A stretch of 38,781 nucleotides of DNA. Origin: an uncultured Chryseobacterium sp. (GTDB lineage: Bacteria; Bacteroidota; Bacteroidia; Flavobacteriales; Weeksellaceae). Location of the stretch: the NCBI GenBank assembly GCA_913777465.1, contig CAJYRQ010000081.1:1-38781 (forward strand), read 5' to 3'. This document shows, one piece after another, positions 14,791 to 23,302 of the stretch; position 1 is the first letter of the stretch, and every line of letters starts with the position of its first letter. The notes below the pieces were generated by a model. The model searched no databases, had not been told where the DNA came from, and saw nothing but the letters and a program-made list of their open reading frames with translations. The position numbers and the translations under genes are program-made.

Positions 14791-14889
14791 GTGAATTGCC
14801 CTGCCATGGATTTCTTGGCATAATCTTTACAGCATATACTATCGGTCTGTTTCAGATCATCTTTTAAATAACACCAAAAAACAGTAATA

Positions 14890-16623
14890 ATGGCTAAAAA
14901 TATTGCAGAACAAATTGTAGAGATGCTGGAAAGCGCCAATGTGAAAAGAATTTATGCCGTAACGGGTGACAGCCTTAATCATCTAAATATCGCCGTAAAG
15001 AAAAGCAGTATCGAGTGGATTCATGTACGACACGAAGAAGTAGGGGCCTATGCTGCCGCTGCCGAGGCGGAACTGGACGGTTTTGCCGTGTGCGCAGGAA
15101 GCTGCGGGCCGGGACACATTCATCTGATCAATGGAGTTTACGAAGCGCACCGGTCCCACGTACCGATGCTGGTGATTGCTTCCACCATTCCGAGCGAAGA
15201 GATGGGGATGGATTATTTTCAGGAAACCAATACGATCAAACTATTCGACGACTGCAGTTATTATAACCAAATGATCACCAGACCGGAACAGGTTCAGAGA
15301 ACGGTTCAGACGGCTATTCAGCATGCAATTTCCAAAAAAGGCGTTGCGGTAATCGGCCTTCCGGGAGATGTTTCGGAACTGGAAGCGGAAGAAGCAACAA
15401 CCTCCAATAAAATTTTCAGGACCAACCCTGTTCTCCGTCCTTCGGATGAAGAGCTGAAACAATTGGCAGACCTGATCAACGAAAGCAAAAAAGTAACCCT
15501 GTACTGCGGGATCGGTGCTGAAAAATCCAATGCAGAAGTGGTGGAACTATCCAGATATTTGAAGGCTCCGGTAGGATACTCTTTCCGCGGGAAAATGTCG
15601 ATCCAGCCCAATAATCCGAATGAAGTGGGATTAACGGGACTTCTTGGGCTTCCTTCGGCTCATCACGCCATGCATGAAGCAGATCTTCTGGTTCTTCTGG
15701 GAACCGATTTTCCTTACGATAAATTTATGCCCGTTAAAAACAAAATCGTACAGATCGACGAAAGCCCGGAAAGGCTGGGCCGAAGGGCTAAGCTTGAACT
15801 TGGATTAACCGGAGACGTCAAAGAAACCATCAAGGCACTGTTGCCTTTACTGAACGAAAAAACCGACACGGATTTCCTGAAACAGCAGCTTGAATTTTAT
15901 GATAAAGTTAAAGAAAATCAGTTGACCTACGTAAAGGATCCGGGAACGGAAAACGGCATCCAGCCTGAATTTGTTACCTATACCTTAGACCGGTTGGCCA
16001 CAAAAGACGCTGTTTTCACTGTAGATACGGGAATGTGCTGCGTCTGGGGGGCGAGATATATTACGGGAACAGGCGAAAGGAAAATGCTGGGTTCCTTCAA
16101 CCACGGATCGATGGCCAATGCCATGCCGATGGCCATCGGGGCTTCACTGGCTTATCCCGGCAGACAGGTGATTGCGATGTGCGGCGACGGCGGATTGTCA
16201 ATGCTTTTGGGGGATATGGCCACCATCTCCCAATATAAGCTGCCGGTAAAAATTATTGTTTTCAACAACAGATCTCTGGGAATGGTAAAGCTGGAAATGG
16301 AAGTTGCAGGAATGCCGGATAACGAAACGGATATGATCAACCCGGATTTTGCGATGATTGCCCACGCGATGGGGTATCCCGGAAAAAATGTTAATCAGCC
16401 TGATGATGTGGAGAATGCCATCAGGGAATGTCTGGAATATAACGGTCCTTATCTTCTGAATATTTTTACAAATCCTAATGCTCTGGCCCTGCCGCCGAAG
16501 ATTGAAGCCAATCAGGTATTGGGAATGACAAAATCCATGGCTCAGCTGATGTTGGGCGGTAAAATGGAAGAAGTATTGGATACTGTTAAAAGCAACTACA
16601 AGCATATCAAAGATATCCTGTAG
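14890..16623 (+). CDS. poxB: Thiamine-diphosphate-dependent pyruvate dehydrogenase/oxidase (PoxB family)
   Basis: A 577-residue ThDP enzyme closely following E. coli PoxB, which oxidatively decarboxylates pyruvate to acetate and CO2 and passes electrons to quinone. The N-terminal PYR domain has RIYAVTGDSLNHLN, the activating Glu in RHEEVGAYAA (E50) and CAGSCGPGHIHLINGVY. The central FAD-binding domain includes LYCGIGAEKSN and LLVLLGTDFPYDKF. The C-terminal PP domain carries MCGDGGLSMLL (GDG at 432-434) and IVFNNRSLGM for ThDP-Mg binding. The last ~30 residues are Lys-rich and helical, in the position of the PoxB lipid-binding tail. Pyruvate oxidase is a possible alternative name; oxygen or quinone as acceptor cannot be told from sequence by eye. 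Confidence 0.88.
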   Translation: MAKNIAEQIVEMLESANVKRIYAVTGDSLNHLNIAVKKSSIEWIHVRHEEVGAYAAAAEAELDGFAVCAGSCGPGHIHLINGVYEAHRSHVPMLVIASTIPSEEMGMDYFQETNTIKLFDDCSYYNQMITRPEQVQRTVQTAIQHAISKKGVAVIGLPGDVSELEAEEATTSNKIFRTNPVLRPSDEELKQLADLINESKKVTLYCGIGAEKSNAEVVELSRYLKAPVGYSFRGKMSIQPNNPNEVGLTGLLGLPSAHHAMHEADLLVLLGTDFPYDKFMPVKNKIVQIDESPERLGRRAKLELGLTGDVKETIKALLPLLNEKTDTDFLKQQLEFYDKVKENQLTYVKDPGTENGIQPEFVTYTLDRLATKDAVFTVDTGMCCVWGARYITGTGERKMLGSFNHGSMANAMPMAIGASLAYPGRQVIAMCGDGGLSMLLGDMATISQYKLPVKIIVFNNRSLGMVKLEMEVAGMPDNETDMINPDFAMIAHAMGYPGKNVNQPDDVENAIRECLEYNGPYLLNIFTNPNALALPPKIEANQVLGMTKSMAQLMLGGKMEEVLDTVKSNYKHIKDIL

Positions 16624-16693
16624 TAGGAGATCAGCTTAATCAACTGGGATCAGAGAGTTTTAAATACTATCTTTGTCTAAGTAAATTCAATTT

Positions 16694-17194
16694 ATGAGAA
16701 ATTCTTTAAAAATGCTCACCCTGCTGCTGATGCTTTTTGTGTCCGGTTCTGCATTTGCGCAACTTAACGATGTTGAGGAAAGGGATGATAATTTTATTAT
16801 GGAAAATAATAAAAACATCCTTAAAATAGATATAAAAGAACCGCTGCTTCAGGTAGCAGTAAAAAACTGTAAAGATTTTAAAGCGGCAAGCTTTGAAGGC
16901 GGTATTCCGGCTTATAAAGAAATGCTGAGAAAATATATGTATGTGTATCTGAATACGGATTTCTATGTCCTTAACGGAGACTTTACATTTACTTTAACGG
17001 TAGACGAAAAAGGAAAAGTTATCCGCATTGAAGGAACACCTAAAGTAGCCAATAGCCAGGTGTTTTTTGAAGACATGAAATATGTGGTCCGGAGGATCAA
17101 AAAGAACTGGATTCCCGCTATGTGTAATGGACAGCCGGTAACCTCGCAGATCAAGATCAATATGAATCTGTCTTCAATTGCAACGGATATCTAA
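16694..17194 (+). CDS. Secreted TonB-C-like protein
   Basis: A 166-residue protein with signal peptide MRNSLKMLTLLLMLFVSGSAFAQ. After an acidic linker, residues 55-160 form a TonB C-terminal-like domain: FEGGIPAYKEML, then NGDFTFTLTVDEKGKVIRIE, MKYVVRRIKKNWIPAMCNGQ and TSQIKINMNL. The PGG-like start, DEKGKV turn and W-P-A segment are the standard marks of that fold. It lacks the usual membrane anchor and proline linker, so it probably binds a partner in the periplasm rather than transducing energy. The next 21 bases lead directly into a broken paralogue at 17216, suggesting an ancestral tandem pair in one operon. Confidence 0.75.
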   Translation: MRNSLKMLTLLLMLFVSGSAFAQLNDVEERDDNFIMENNKNILKIDIKEPLLQVAVKNCKDFKAASFEGGIPAYKEMLRKYMYVYLNTDFYVLNGDFTFTLTVDEKGKVIRIEGTPKVANSQVFFEDMKYVVRRIKKNWIPAMCNGQPVTSQIKINMNLSSIATDI

Positions 17195-17215
17195 ATTACG
17201 GTACTTATTTTAACC

Positions 17216-17632
17216 ATGAAAAAATACCTTTTAATTTTGCCTTTATTGCTTTTCAGCAGTAAAGGTTTTTAGCAGGTGGCCACTTCTCAAACTCAGGCTA
17301 CAGCCGTAAATTATCAGAAAGCAGAATTTCCCGGCGGCGATGAAACTTTTCAGAAAGAGTTTATGAATATGGTTCACGCCTATATCGATATGGCCCTTTA
17401 TGCTGTTCAGGGGAAAGTTATCTTTATTTTTAACATTGATCCGAAAGGCAAAATCAGCAATATTGATGTGCTTCCGAAGTTTAAAAACAATTAAATGTTC
17501 ATCGACGATATAAAATATGCTGCAAGAAAGGTAAAGGGAAAATGGAAACCTGCCATGCAAAACGGGATCCCGGTTGATTCCAAGTTTGTAATGAAAGTGA
17601 ATTTCAGTCACAAAACCTATGATCACGATTAA
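17216..17632 (+). pseudogene. TonB-C-like paralogue interrupted by two nonsense codons
   Basis: From ATG 17216 one frame reads a signal peptide (MKKYLLILPLLLFSSKGF), a TAG at 17270-17272, then continues open through AEFPGGDETFQKEF, GKVIFIFNIDPKGKISN and VLPKFKNN to a TAA at 17492-17494. It then continues in the same frame through MFIDDIKYAARKVKGKWKPA to a final TAA at 17630. The whole 138-codon frame aligns with the intact neighbour (PGG, DEKGK, MKYVVRRIKKNWIPA). Both internal stops are one substitution away from sense codons (CAG and GAA are the likeliest), and no frameshift has accumulated. It is a recent pseudogene, or else sequencing error or stop read-through. Confidence 0.85.
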
Positions 17633-17687
17633 AAATTTCCGGCAGTTTAATTAAATTCATCTCCTGCCATTCTGTCACAATATTTTG

Positions 17688-17695
17688 TATCTTTG
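17688..17695 (+). promoter_or_regulatory. -7 element upstream of miaB
   Basis: TATCTTTG followed by GCAAAT, a consensus TAnnTTTG about 80 bases upstream of the miaB start. No TTG is well placed for -33. This suggests miaB heads its own transcript, separate from the broken TonB-C-like gene. Confidence 0.5.
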
Positions 17696-17775
17696 CAAAT
17701 CCAATATGTTCAAAAAAAAAAATTCAGGAATCCAATAATCTTGAATTTTTAAACTTGAATTTTAAACCGATTATC

Positions 17776-19215
17776 GTGCAGGAAAAATATATAGACGAAA
17801 CCAAACAGGGTGAAGCTTTTGCCATTGCGGAAAAAGACGGAAACTCAAAGAAATTGTTTTTAGAGAGCTACGGTTGTCAGATGAATTTCTCTGACTCTGA
17901 AATTGTTGCGTCCATCCTTAATGAGCAGGGTTACAATACGACCCTGAAAGTTGAGGAGGCTGATCTTATCCTTTTAAACACCTGTTCCATCCGTGAAAAG
18001 GCAGAGCAGACCGTAAGGATGCGTCTTTCCCAGTTCAAGAACCTGAAGAAAGAAAAACCGAATATGACGGTGGGGGTTCTCGGATGTATGGCAGAAAGAT
18101 TAAAAACCAAATTCCTGGAAGAAGAACAGCTGGTGGATCTTGTGGTAGGCCCTGATGCTTACCGGGATTTACCCAATCTTTTAAAGGAAACCGAAGACGG
18201 CAGGGACGCCATCAACGTGATTCTTTCAAAGGAAGAGACCTATGCAGACATCAATCCGGTTCGTCTGGGCGGGAACGGAGTTACGGCTTATGTGACCATT
18301 ACCAGAGGATGCGATAATATGTGTACTTTCTGTGTGGTTCCTTTCACCAGGGGCCGCGAAAGAAGCCGTGATCCGCATTCTATTTTAGAAGAATGCAAGG
18401 ATCTTTGGAACAGCGGTTACAAAGAAATCACTTTGCTGGGCCAGAACGTAGATTCTTACCTTTGGTATGGAGGCGGTCCTAAAAAAGATTTCGCCAAAGC
18501 TTCTGAAATGCAGCAGGCAACGGCTGTTAATTTTGCCCAGTTGCTTGATTTGGTAGCGAAAGCCGTTCCGGAAATGAGAATCCGTTTCTCCACATCCAAT
18601 CCTCAGGATATGAGCCTGGAAGTATTCCGGATGATGGCGAAACATGACAACATCTGCAAATATGTTCACCTGCCGGTGCAGAGCGGAAGCAACAACATGC
18701 TTCTGGCGATGAACAGGCAGCATACCCGCGAAGAATACCTGGATTTAATAAAGAAAGCAAAAGAAATCGTTCCTGAAGTGGCATTTTCTCAGGATATGAT
18801 CGTGGGTTTCTGCAGTGAAACAGAAGAAGATCATCAGGATACGTTAAGCCTGATGAGGGAAGTGGAATACGACTACGGTTATATGTTTGCTTATTCCGAA
18901 AGACCGGGAACTCCGGCTCACAAGAAAATGGAAGACAACATTCCGGCTGATGTAAAGCAGAGACGTCTGGCAGAAGTGATTGCCTTGCAGGGGGAACTGT
19001 CCAGAAAAAGAATGGCCTCTTATGTCGGAAGAGTTCATCAGGTCCTGATCGAAGGAACTTCCAAAAAGAACCAAAACCAATGGAAGGGAAGAAACTCCCA
19101 GAATGCCGTTTGTGTCTTCGATAAACTGGAAGGTCAGCAAATTGGTGACATTGTGGACGTTTTCGTTTTCGATAATACACAGGGCACACTTTTAGGGGAA
19201 ACTGTTGCAAAATAA
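17776..19215 (+). CDS. miaB: tRNA-2-methylthio-N6-dimethylallyladenosine synthase MiaB
   Basis: A radical-SAM methylthiotransferase that adds a 2-methylthio group to isopentenyl-A37 of tRNAs reading UNN codons. The N-terminal UPF0004 domain has its cluster cysteines in ESYGCQMN (C34), LNTCSIRE and LGCMAER. The radical-SAM CxxxCxxC motif is CDNMCTFC (C179, C183, C186), and a C-terminal TRAM domain follows (residues ~415-479). I take the GTG at 17776 (MQEKYIDETKQ...), giving 479 residues; a TTG at 17755 in frame would add seven residues. The stop overlaps the ATG of the next gene by one base, so the nuclease gene downstream is translationally coupled. Confidence 0.95.
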   Translation: MQEKYIDETKQGEAFAIAEKDGNSKKLFLESYGCQMNFSDSEIVASILNEQGYNTTLKVEEADLILLNTCSIREKAEQTVRMRLSQFKNLKKEKPNMTVGVLGCMAERLKTKFLEEEQLVDLVVGPDAYRDLPNLLKETEDGRDAINVILSKEETYADINPVRLGGNGVTAYVTITRGCDNMCTFCVVPFTRGRERSRDPHSILEECKDLWNSGYKEITLLGQNVDSYLWYGGGPKKDFAKASEMQQATAVNFAQLLDLVAKAVPEMRIRFSTSNPQDMSLEVFRMMAKHDNICKYVHLPVQSGSNNMLLAMNRQHTREEYLDLIKKAKEIVPEVAFSQDMIVGFCSETEEDHQDTLSLMREVEYDYGYMFAYSERPGTPAHKKMEDNIPADVKQRRLAEVIALQGELSRKRMASYVGRVHQVLIEGTSKKNQNQWKGRNSQNAVCVFDKLEGQQIGDIVDVFVFDNTQGTLLGETVAK

Positions 19216-20270
19216 TGATGCCTGAGGGATTAACCAATGAACAGCTTTTAAAAAATATTTCCGCATTGCTCGAAAATGCACGGAATAAAGTTGTTGTTGC
19301 CGTTAATCAGACCATTGTGCTTACCTACTTTGAAATCGGAAGAATGATCGTGGAGGATGAGCAGCATGGTGAAAGCCGGGCTGAGTATGGGAAAGAACAG
19401 CTTAAGTTTCTTTCTAAGAATCTGACGAAAAAATTTGGTAAAGGTTTCTCAGAAACAAACCTTAAACAAATGAGGCAATTCTTCCTGTCTTATTCAATTT
19501 GTCAGACAGTGTCTGACGAATCTGGAAGTTTAGATACAATTCAACAGTCATCACTTATTAATTTCAACCTCTCCTGGTCGCATTATCTGAAATTGATGCG
19601 GATTAAAGATCCGAACGAAAGAAGTTTTTACGAGATAGAAAGCTATAAAAATAACTGGAGTCTTCGGGAGCTGCAAAGACAATATGATTCAGCTTTGTAT
19701 ACCAGATTGTCGTTAAGTAAGAATAAAGAAGAAATCCTTCAGCTTGCCGAAAAAGGGCAGATTATAGAAAAACCGAAAGATCTGATTAAAGATCCGTATG
19801 TTCTGGAATTCTTAGGTTTATCTGAAAAACCGGATTATTCCGAAAACGATCTGGAATCTGAATTAATTGATAAATTGGAACATTTTCTTCTGGAATTAGG
19901 GAATGGTTTTACATTCGTCGGAAGACAGCAAAGGATTACTTTTGAAGAAAAGCATTTTTATATTGATCTGGTATTTTATAACAGGATTTTAAAATGTTTT
20001 GTATTAATTGATTTGAAAATAGGTGAATTGAAACATCAGGATATTGGCCAGATGCAGATGTACGTCAATTACTATGATCGTGAAAAACGTCTTGAAGACG
20101 AAAATAAAACCATAGGGATTATTCTTTGTCAGGATAAAAGTGAGGCCCTTGTCCAATATACCTTACCGGAGAATAACGAACAGATTTTTGCCAGTAAATA
20201 CTTTACGGTATTGCCAAGTAAACAAGATTTTATTAACATTCTAAACTCAGACAATGGAAAAATTTCATAA
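19215..20270 (+). CDS. DUF1016 / YhcG-family PD-(D/E)XK nuclease
   Basis: A 351-residue two-domain protein. Residues about 10-165 form the DUF1016 N-terminal helical domain (VVAVNQTIVLTYFEIGRMIV, LKQMRQFFLSY, LSWSHYLKLMRI). Residues ~185-335 are a PD-(D/E)XK nuclease core with D251 in YIDLVFYN and the D266-x-K268 pair in VLIDLKIGEL, followed by GQMQMYVNYYD. Such proteins are widespread on accessory DNA and near restriction-modification genes; their exact substrate is not settled. The ATG overlaps the miaB stop (TAATG), with a second ATG next to it. The base composition looks more AT-rich than the flanking genes, and the gene separates miaB from the sigma-54 activator that commonly follows it in flavobacteria, suggesting acquisition. 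Confidence 0.88.
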   Translation: MMPEGLTNEQLLKNISALLENARNKVVVAVNQTIVLTYFEIGRMIVEDEQHGESRAEYGKEQLKFLSKNLTKKFGKGFSETNLKQMRQFFLSYSICQTVSDESGSLDTIQQSSLINFNLSWSHYLKLMRIKDPNERSFYEIESYKNNWSLRELQRQYDSALYTRLSLSKNKEEILQLAEKGQIIEKPKDLIKDPYVLEFLGLSEKPDYSENDLESELIDKLEHFLLELGNGFTFVGRQQRITFEEKHFYIDLVFYNRILKCFVLIDLKIGELKHQDIGQMQMYVNYYDREKRLEDENKTIGIILCQDKSEALVQYTLPENNEQIFASKYFTVLPSKQDFINILNSDNGKIS

Positions 20271-20685
20271 ATATTGCCTAAGTGTATTGTTGGTAATAAT
20301 CTGCAGCAATATTTCAGCCCAAATCACCAATGGAACTGCTGAGAGTGAAGACTGTAAGCAGCTGTACGAGCTCTATCATCAGATATTGGGCGACCATGGG
20401 GAAAACCCGTCTAAGATTTCTGTAAATGAAAACACTGCTCAAAATTTAAGGATTGGCCAAAAGCAAAATGCTGCTGATCTTTTCAGGAATATTTTTCAGG
20501 GGAAAGAATATAGAAATTTTAATAAAAATAAATCAGAACCGGGCGTTTTTCAGGAAGGAAAATACAGTCTGCTTCTCAAAAACTTCGAAAAACAGGGTGA
20601 AGAAATCTGCTTTGCCCAAATTTTATATTTTAAAACAAAAGTTTCAAAAGTCAGAAATAAAGATTATTTAAGGATCACAGGTTAA
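20254..20685 (+). CDS. Small secreted protein of unknown function
   Basis: A 143-residue protein with a signal peptide (MEKFHKYCLSVLLVIICSNISAQ) that overlaps the end of the nuclease gene by 17 bases in another frame, so the two are probably co-translated. The mature part is AT-rich in codons, with many Lys and Asn, two Cys (in EDCKQLY and EEICFAQ) that could pair, and a hydrophobic strand FAQILYFKTKVSKV. I recognise no family. With the nuclease it forms a two-gene block inserted between miaB and the sigma-54 activator. Whether the pair acts together is unknown; export of one and cytoplasmic location of the other argue against a simple complex. Confidence 0.65.
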   Translation: MEKFHKYCLSVLLVIICSNISAQITNGTAESEDCKQLYELYHQILGDHGENPSKISVNENTAQNLRIGQKQNAADLFRNIFQGKEYRNFNKNKSEPGVFQEGKYSLLLKNFEKQGEEICFAQILYFKTKVSKVRNKDYLRITG

Positions 20686-20758
20686 TCATTAAAGAGAAAT
20701 CATTTAAAAAATTAATCAAACCGCAGGAACTGCGAAAAATAATCTAAAAACTTTACTT

Positions 20759-22054
20759 ATGAGCAATGACTTACAAAATATAAAAAACCGTTTCGGAATC
20801 ATCGGAAACTTTCCGGCCTTAAACCGTGCGTTGGAAAAAGCCATCCAGGTAGCACCCACCGACATTTCGGTCCTCGTGATCGGGGAAAGCGGGGTCGGGA
20901 AAGAATTTATCCCGAAAATCATCCATTCGGAATCCAAGAGAAAGCACCAGCCCTATATCGTTGTCAACTGCGGAGCCATTCCGGAAGGAACTATCGACTC
21001 CGAACTGTTCGGACACGAAAAAGGAGCGTTCACCGGAGCAACGGCAACCCGGAAAGGGTACTTCGAGGTGGCCGACGGCGGAACGATTTTCCTGGATGAG
21101 GTGGGGGAACTGCCTTTACAGACGCAGGTCCGTCTTCTTCGGGTATTGGAAAGCGGTGAATTTATGAAAGTAGGTTCTTCCCAGGTCCAGAAAACCAATG
21201 TAAGAATCGTGGCAGCCACCAATGTGAATATGATGAAGGCCATTCAGGACGGGAGATTCCGGGAGGATCTCTATTACCGTTTGAATACCGTGCAGATCGA
21301 TATGCCGCCTCTACGGGAAAGAAAAGGCGATATCCATTTGCTGTTCAGGAAGTTTGCGATCGATTTTGCAGAAAAATACAGAATGCCGGAGCTCGAACTT
21401 GAGCCAAGCGCCGTTCATTATGTAGAAAATTATACATTCCCCGGAAATGTCCGTCAGCTGAGAAACCTGGTGGAACAGATGACCGTTGTGGAAAGAGACC
21501 GCCATGTAACGGTAGAAAAACTCGCCGAATACATCCCGATGGAATCCCATCTTCCGATGGTAGTGAATACGCCGAACAACCAGAAGCAGACCGATTTCGG
21601 CAGCGAACGGGAAATCATGTACAAAATTCTGTTTGACATGAGAAACGATATTAATGATTTAAAATCCTTAACTTCGGAACTCATAAAGAACCGCGGAACT
21701 TCGGATCTCAGCAGCCAGGAGAAAAATTTGATCAACAGGATTTATACGCCTGAGACACAGCAGCAGAATGTAGCGCCCAATTCGCTGCTGTATTTTGAGA
21801 ATAGCAGCAATACCAATCCTGTCATCCAGAATCCGACGATCATGTCTGAGCCGGAAAACAGCTATGAAGACATCGAAGATATTGAGATTGAGGAAAACAG
21901 GCCGGAATCCCTGTCGTTGCAGAATAACGAAAAAGACCTCATCATCAAAGCGCTGGAAAAACACAAAGGAAGAAGGAATAAAGCGGCAGATGAGCTTGGA
22001 ATTTCACAGAGAACCTTATACAGGAAAATAAAACAATATAACTTAGAAGAATAA
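20759..22054 (+). CDS. Sigma-54-dependent transcriptional activator without receiver domain
   Basis: A 431-residue NtrC-class activator. The AAA+ domain begins almost at the N-terminus, with Walker A GESGVGKE (42-49), the sigma-54-contacting GAFTGA loop (89-94), Walker B region GGTIFLDEVGELP, and the sensor/arginine region RFREDLYYRLN and PPLRERKGDI. A Gln/Asn-rich linker of ~100 residues follows. The C-terminal Fis-type helix-turn-helix is RRNKAADELGISQRTLYRKI. There is no receiver, GAF or PAS domain, so activity is not controlled by a fused sensor; control by abundance or a partner is inferred. The intact GAFTGA implies the genome encodes RpoN. It heads the run ending in lptE and the acidic repeat protein. 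Confidence 0.93.
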   Translation: MSNDLQNIKNRFGIIGNFPALNRALEKAIQVAPTDISVLVIGESGVGKEFIPKIIHSESKRKHQPYIVVNCGAIPEGTIDSELFGHEKGAFTGATATRKGYFEVADGGTIFLDEVGELPLQTQVRLLRVLESGEFMKVGSSQVQKTNVRIVAATNVNMMKAIQDGRFREDLYYRLNTVQIDMPPLRERKGDIHLLFRKFAIDFAEKYRMPELELEPSAVHYVENYTFPGNVRQLRNLVEQMTVVERDRHVTVEKLAEYIPMESHLPMVVNTPNNQKQTDFGSEREIMYKILFDMRNDINDLKSLTSELIKNRGTSDLSSQEKNLINRIYTPETQQQNVAPNSLLYFENSSNTNPVIQNPTIMSEPENSYEDIEDIEIEENRPESLSLQNNEKDLIIKALEKHKGRRNKAADELGISQRTLYRKIKQYNLEE

Positions 22055-22070
22055 ACTAAAAAATTAAATT

Positions 22071-22760
22071 ATGGTGAAAATTAACGCGAAACCAGTCAAC
22101 TTTAAACTGGGTGAATATATCAGTAACGGCTTCGACTTTATAAAAAATAATTTCGGAAATCTGTTTGTCGCTTTTCTGCTTTGTATGGTCATGAGCATCA
22201 TCCCTTTCTGTGGTTTGCTTGCCGTAGGTAATTTTTACAGATACTGCAGGGATCTACGGGCGGGAAGACAGGCTAGCCCGGGCGATATTTTCAATTTCGA
22301 TAATTTTACGCCTTATTTTATTTTACAGTTAATTTTGATCGGTGGGATCATGCTCATTTATATCCCGATGATTGTAGTGATGCCGTTGATAGCAGACAGA
22401 GATCCTTCAGCAGGACTTTCTGTATTTATTATAATCTACGCACTTGCAATCTACATTGCGATCATCATTGTATGTCTGAAAGGATTTTATATGCCTGCAC
22501 TGATTTCTCTAGGAGGGGTTACAGAAATTAAAACGGCATGGAAAATGTCTCTTACTATGACCAAAGGTAACCTGCTGACCATCTTTTTATATGCGTTGGT
22601 CGTAGGTGTTTTGGCACAATTGGGAATCATAGCGTGTTTTATCGGTCTTATTTTCACAATGCCACTAATGTATGCCTGCCATTATTTTGCTTACGAAGAT
22701 GCAATGAAACAGGTGACCTATGACGAAATTCAGGAAATTGGAATAAAAAATGAATTTTAA
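22071..22760 (+). CDS. Multi-pass inner-membrane protein of unknown function
   Basis: A 229-residue protein with a short cytoplasmic N-terminus (KINAKPVNFKLGEYISNGFDFIKNN) and about five or six membrane segments: near 30-55 (LFVAFLLCMVMSIIPFCGLL), 80-105, 118-140 and 165-205. The layout resembles DUF975-like and glycerophosphodiester-phosphodiesterase-type membrane domains, with a TAWKMSLTMTKGNLLTIFLY amphipathic turn, but I cannot assign a family with certainty. It begins 16 bases after the activator gene and overlaps the lptE start by 11 bases, so it is part of that operon. A link to envelope biogenesis is suggested by lptE only. Confidence 0.6.
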   Translation: MVKINAKPVNFKLGEYISNGFDFIKNNFGNLFVAFLLCMVMSIIPFCGLLAVGNFYRYCRDLRAGRQASPGDIFNFDNFTPYFILQLILIGGIMLIYIPMIVVMPLIADRDPSAGLSVFIIIYALAIYIAIIIVCLKGFYMPALISLGGVTEIKTAWKMSLTMTKGNLLTIFLYALVVGVLAQLGIIACFIGLIFTMPLMYACHYFAYEDAMKQVTYDEIQEIGIKNEF

Positions 22761-23301
22761 AATTAAAAATATCAAAATCGGACAGCCAAAATTCTGGCTG
22801 TTATTGCTGTGCCTGGGAGTTCTGAATTCCTGCTACAGCTTTACGGGATCTTCCCTTACGGATGAAAAAACCATCCAGATTAATGAATTCCCCAACAATG
22901 CACCTCTGGTGAACCCCACCTTATCGCAACAGTTTTCCACGGACATCCAGAACCGTTTCCTGCAAAGGACGACACTGAAAGGAACCAAGGAAAACCCGGA
23001 TATCCTGGTAGAGGGGGAAATTACGGATTATTCCATCACGCCGACAACCATCGGTTCCAATACGGTTACCAACCAGAATACCGGCGGTGTAATACAGGAA
23101 TCCCAGAATAAACTGACCATCACGGTGAAAGTTCATTATGAAAACAAACTTCACCCGGATTTCAGCTTTGACAGAACATACAGCGACGAGGCTGTTTTCA
23201 ACAGTAATCTTTCGCAGTCTGAGATCGAATCTTCTCAGGTGAAAATTGCAACGGACAGAATTATAAACAAGATATTTAACGATATTGTAGCGAATTGGTA
23301 A
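22750..23301 (+). CDS. lptE: LPS assembly lipoprotein LptE
   Basis: A 183-residue lipoprotein. After a basic N-terminus comes the signal and lipobox LLLLCLGVLNSC (Cys28), then a mature domain of the LptE fold (strand-rich with helices at LSQQFSTDIQNRFLQ and QVKIATDRIINKIFNDIV). The phrase GEITDYSITPTTI is typical of Bacteroidota LptE. LptE plugs the LptD barrel in the outer membrane and helps place lipopolysaccharide on the surface. The ATG overlaps the preceding gene by 11 bases, and the next gene starts two bases after the stop codon. The activator / lptE / repeat-protein order recurs in Flavobacteriia, supporting the call. Confidence 0.9.
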   Translation: MNFKIKNIKIGQPKFWLLLLCLGVLNSCYSFTGSSLTDEKTIQINEFPNNAPLVNPTLSQQFSTDIQNRFLQRTTLKGTKENPDILVEGEITDYSITPTTIGSNTVTNQNTGGVIQESQNKLTITVKVHYENKLHPDFSFDRTYSDEAVFNSNLSQSEIESSQVKIATDRIINKIFNDIVANW

Positions 23302-23302
23302 G

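Noticed and set aside
17270-17494. The 73-codon frame after the TAG treated as a separate small protein
   Set aside because: It is the middle of a longer homologous frame; it lacks a signal peptide of its own and continues beyond the next stop.
18527-19237. A 236-codon open frame antisense to miaB
   Set aside because: It is Pro/Arg/Ser-rich and lies wholly opposite a clear MiaB with intact cysteine motifs; it is a mirror effect of miaB codon use.
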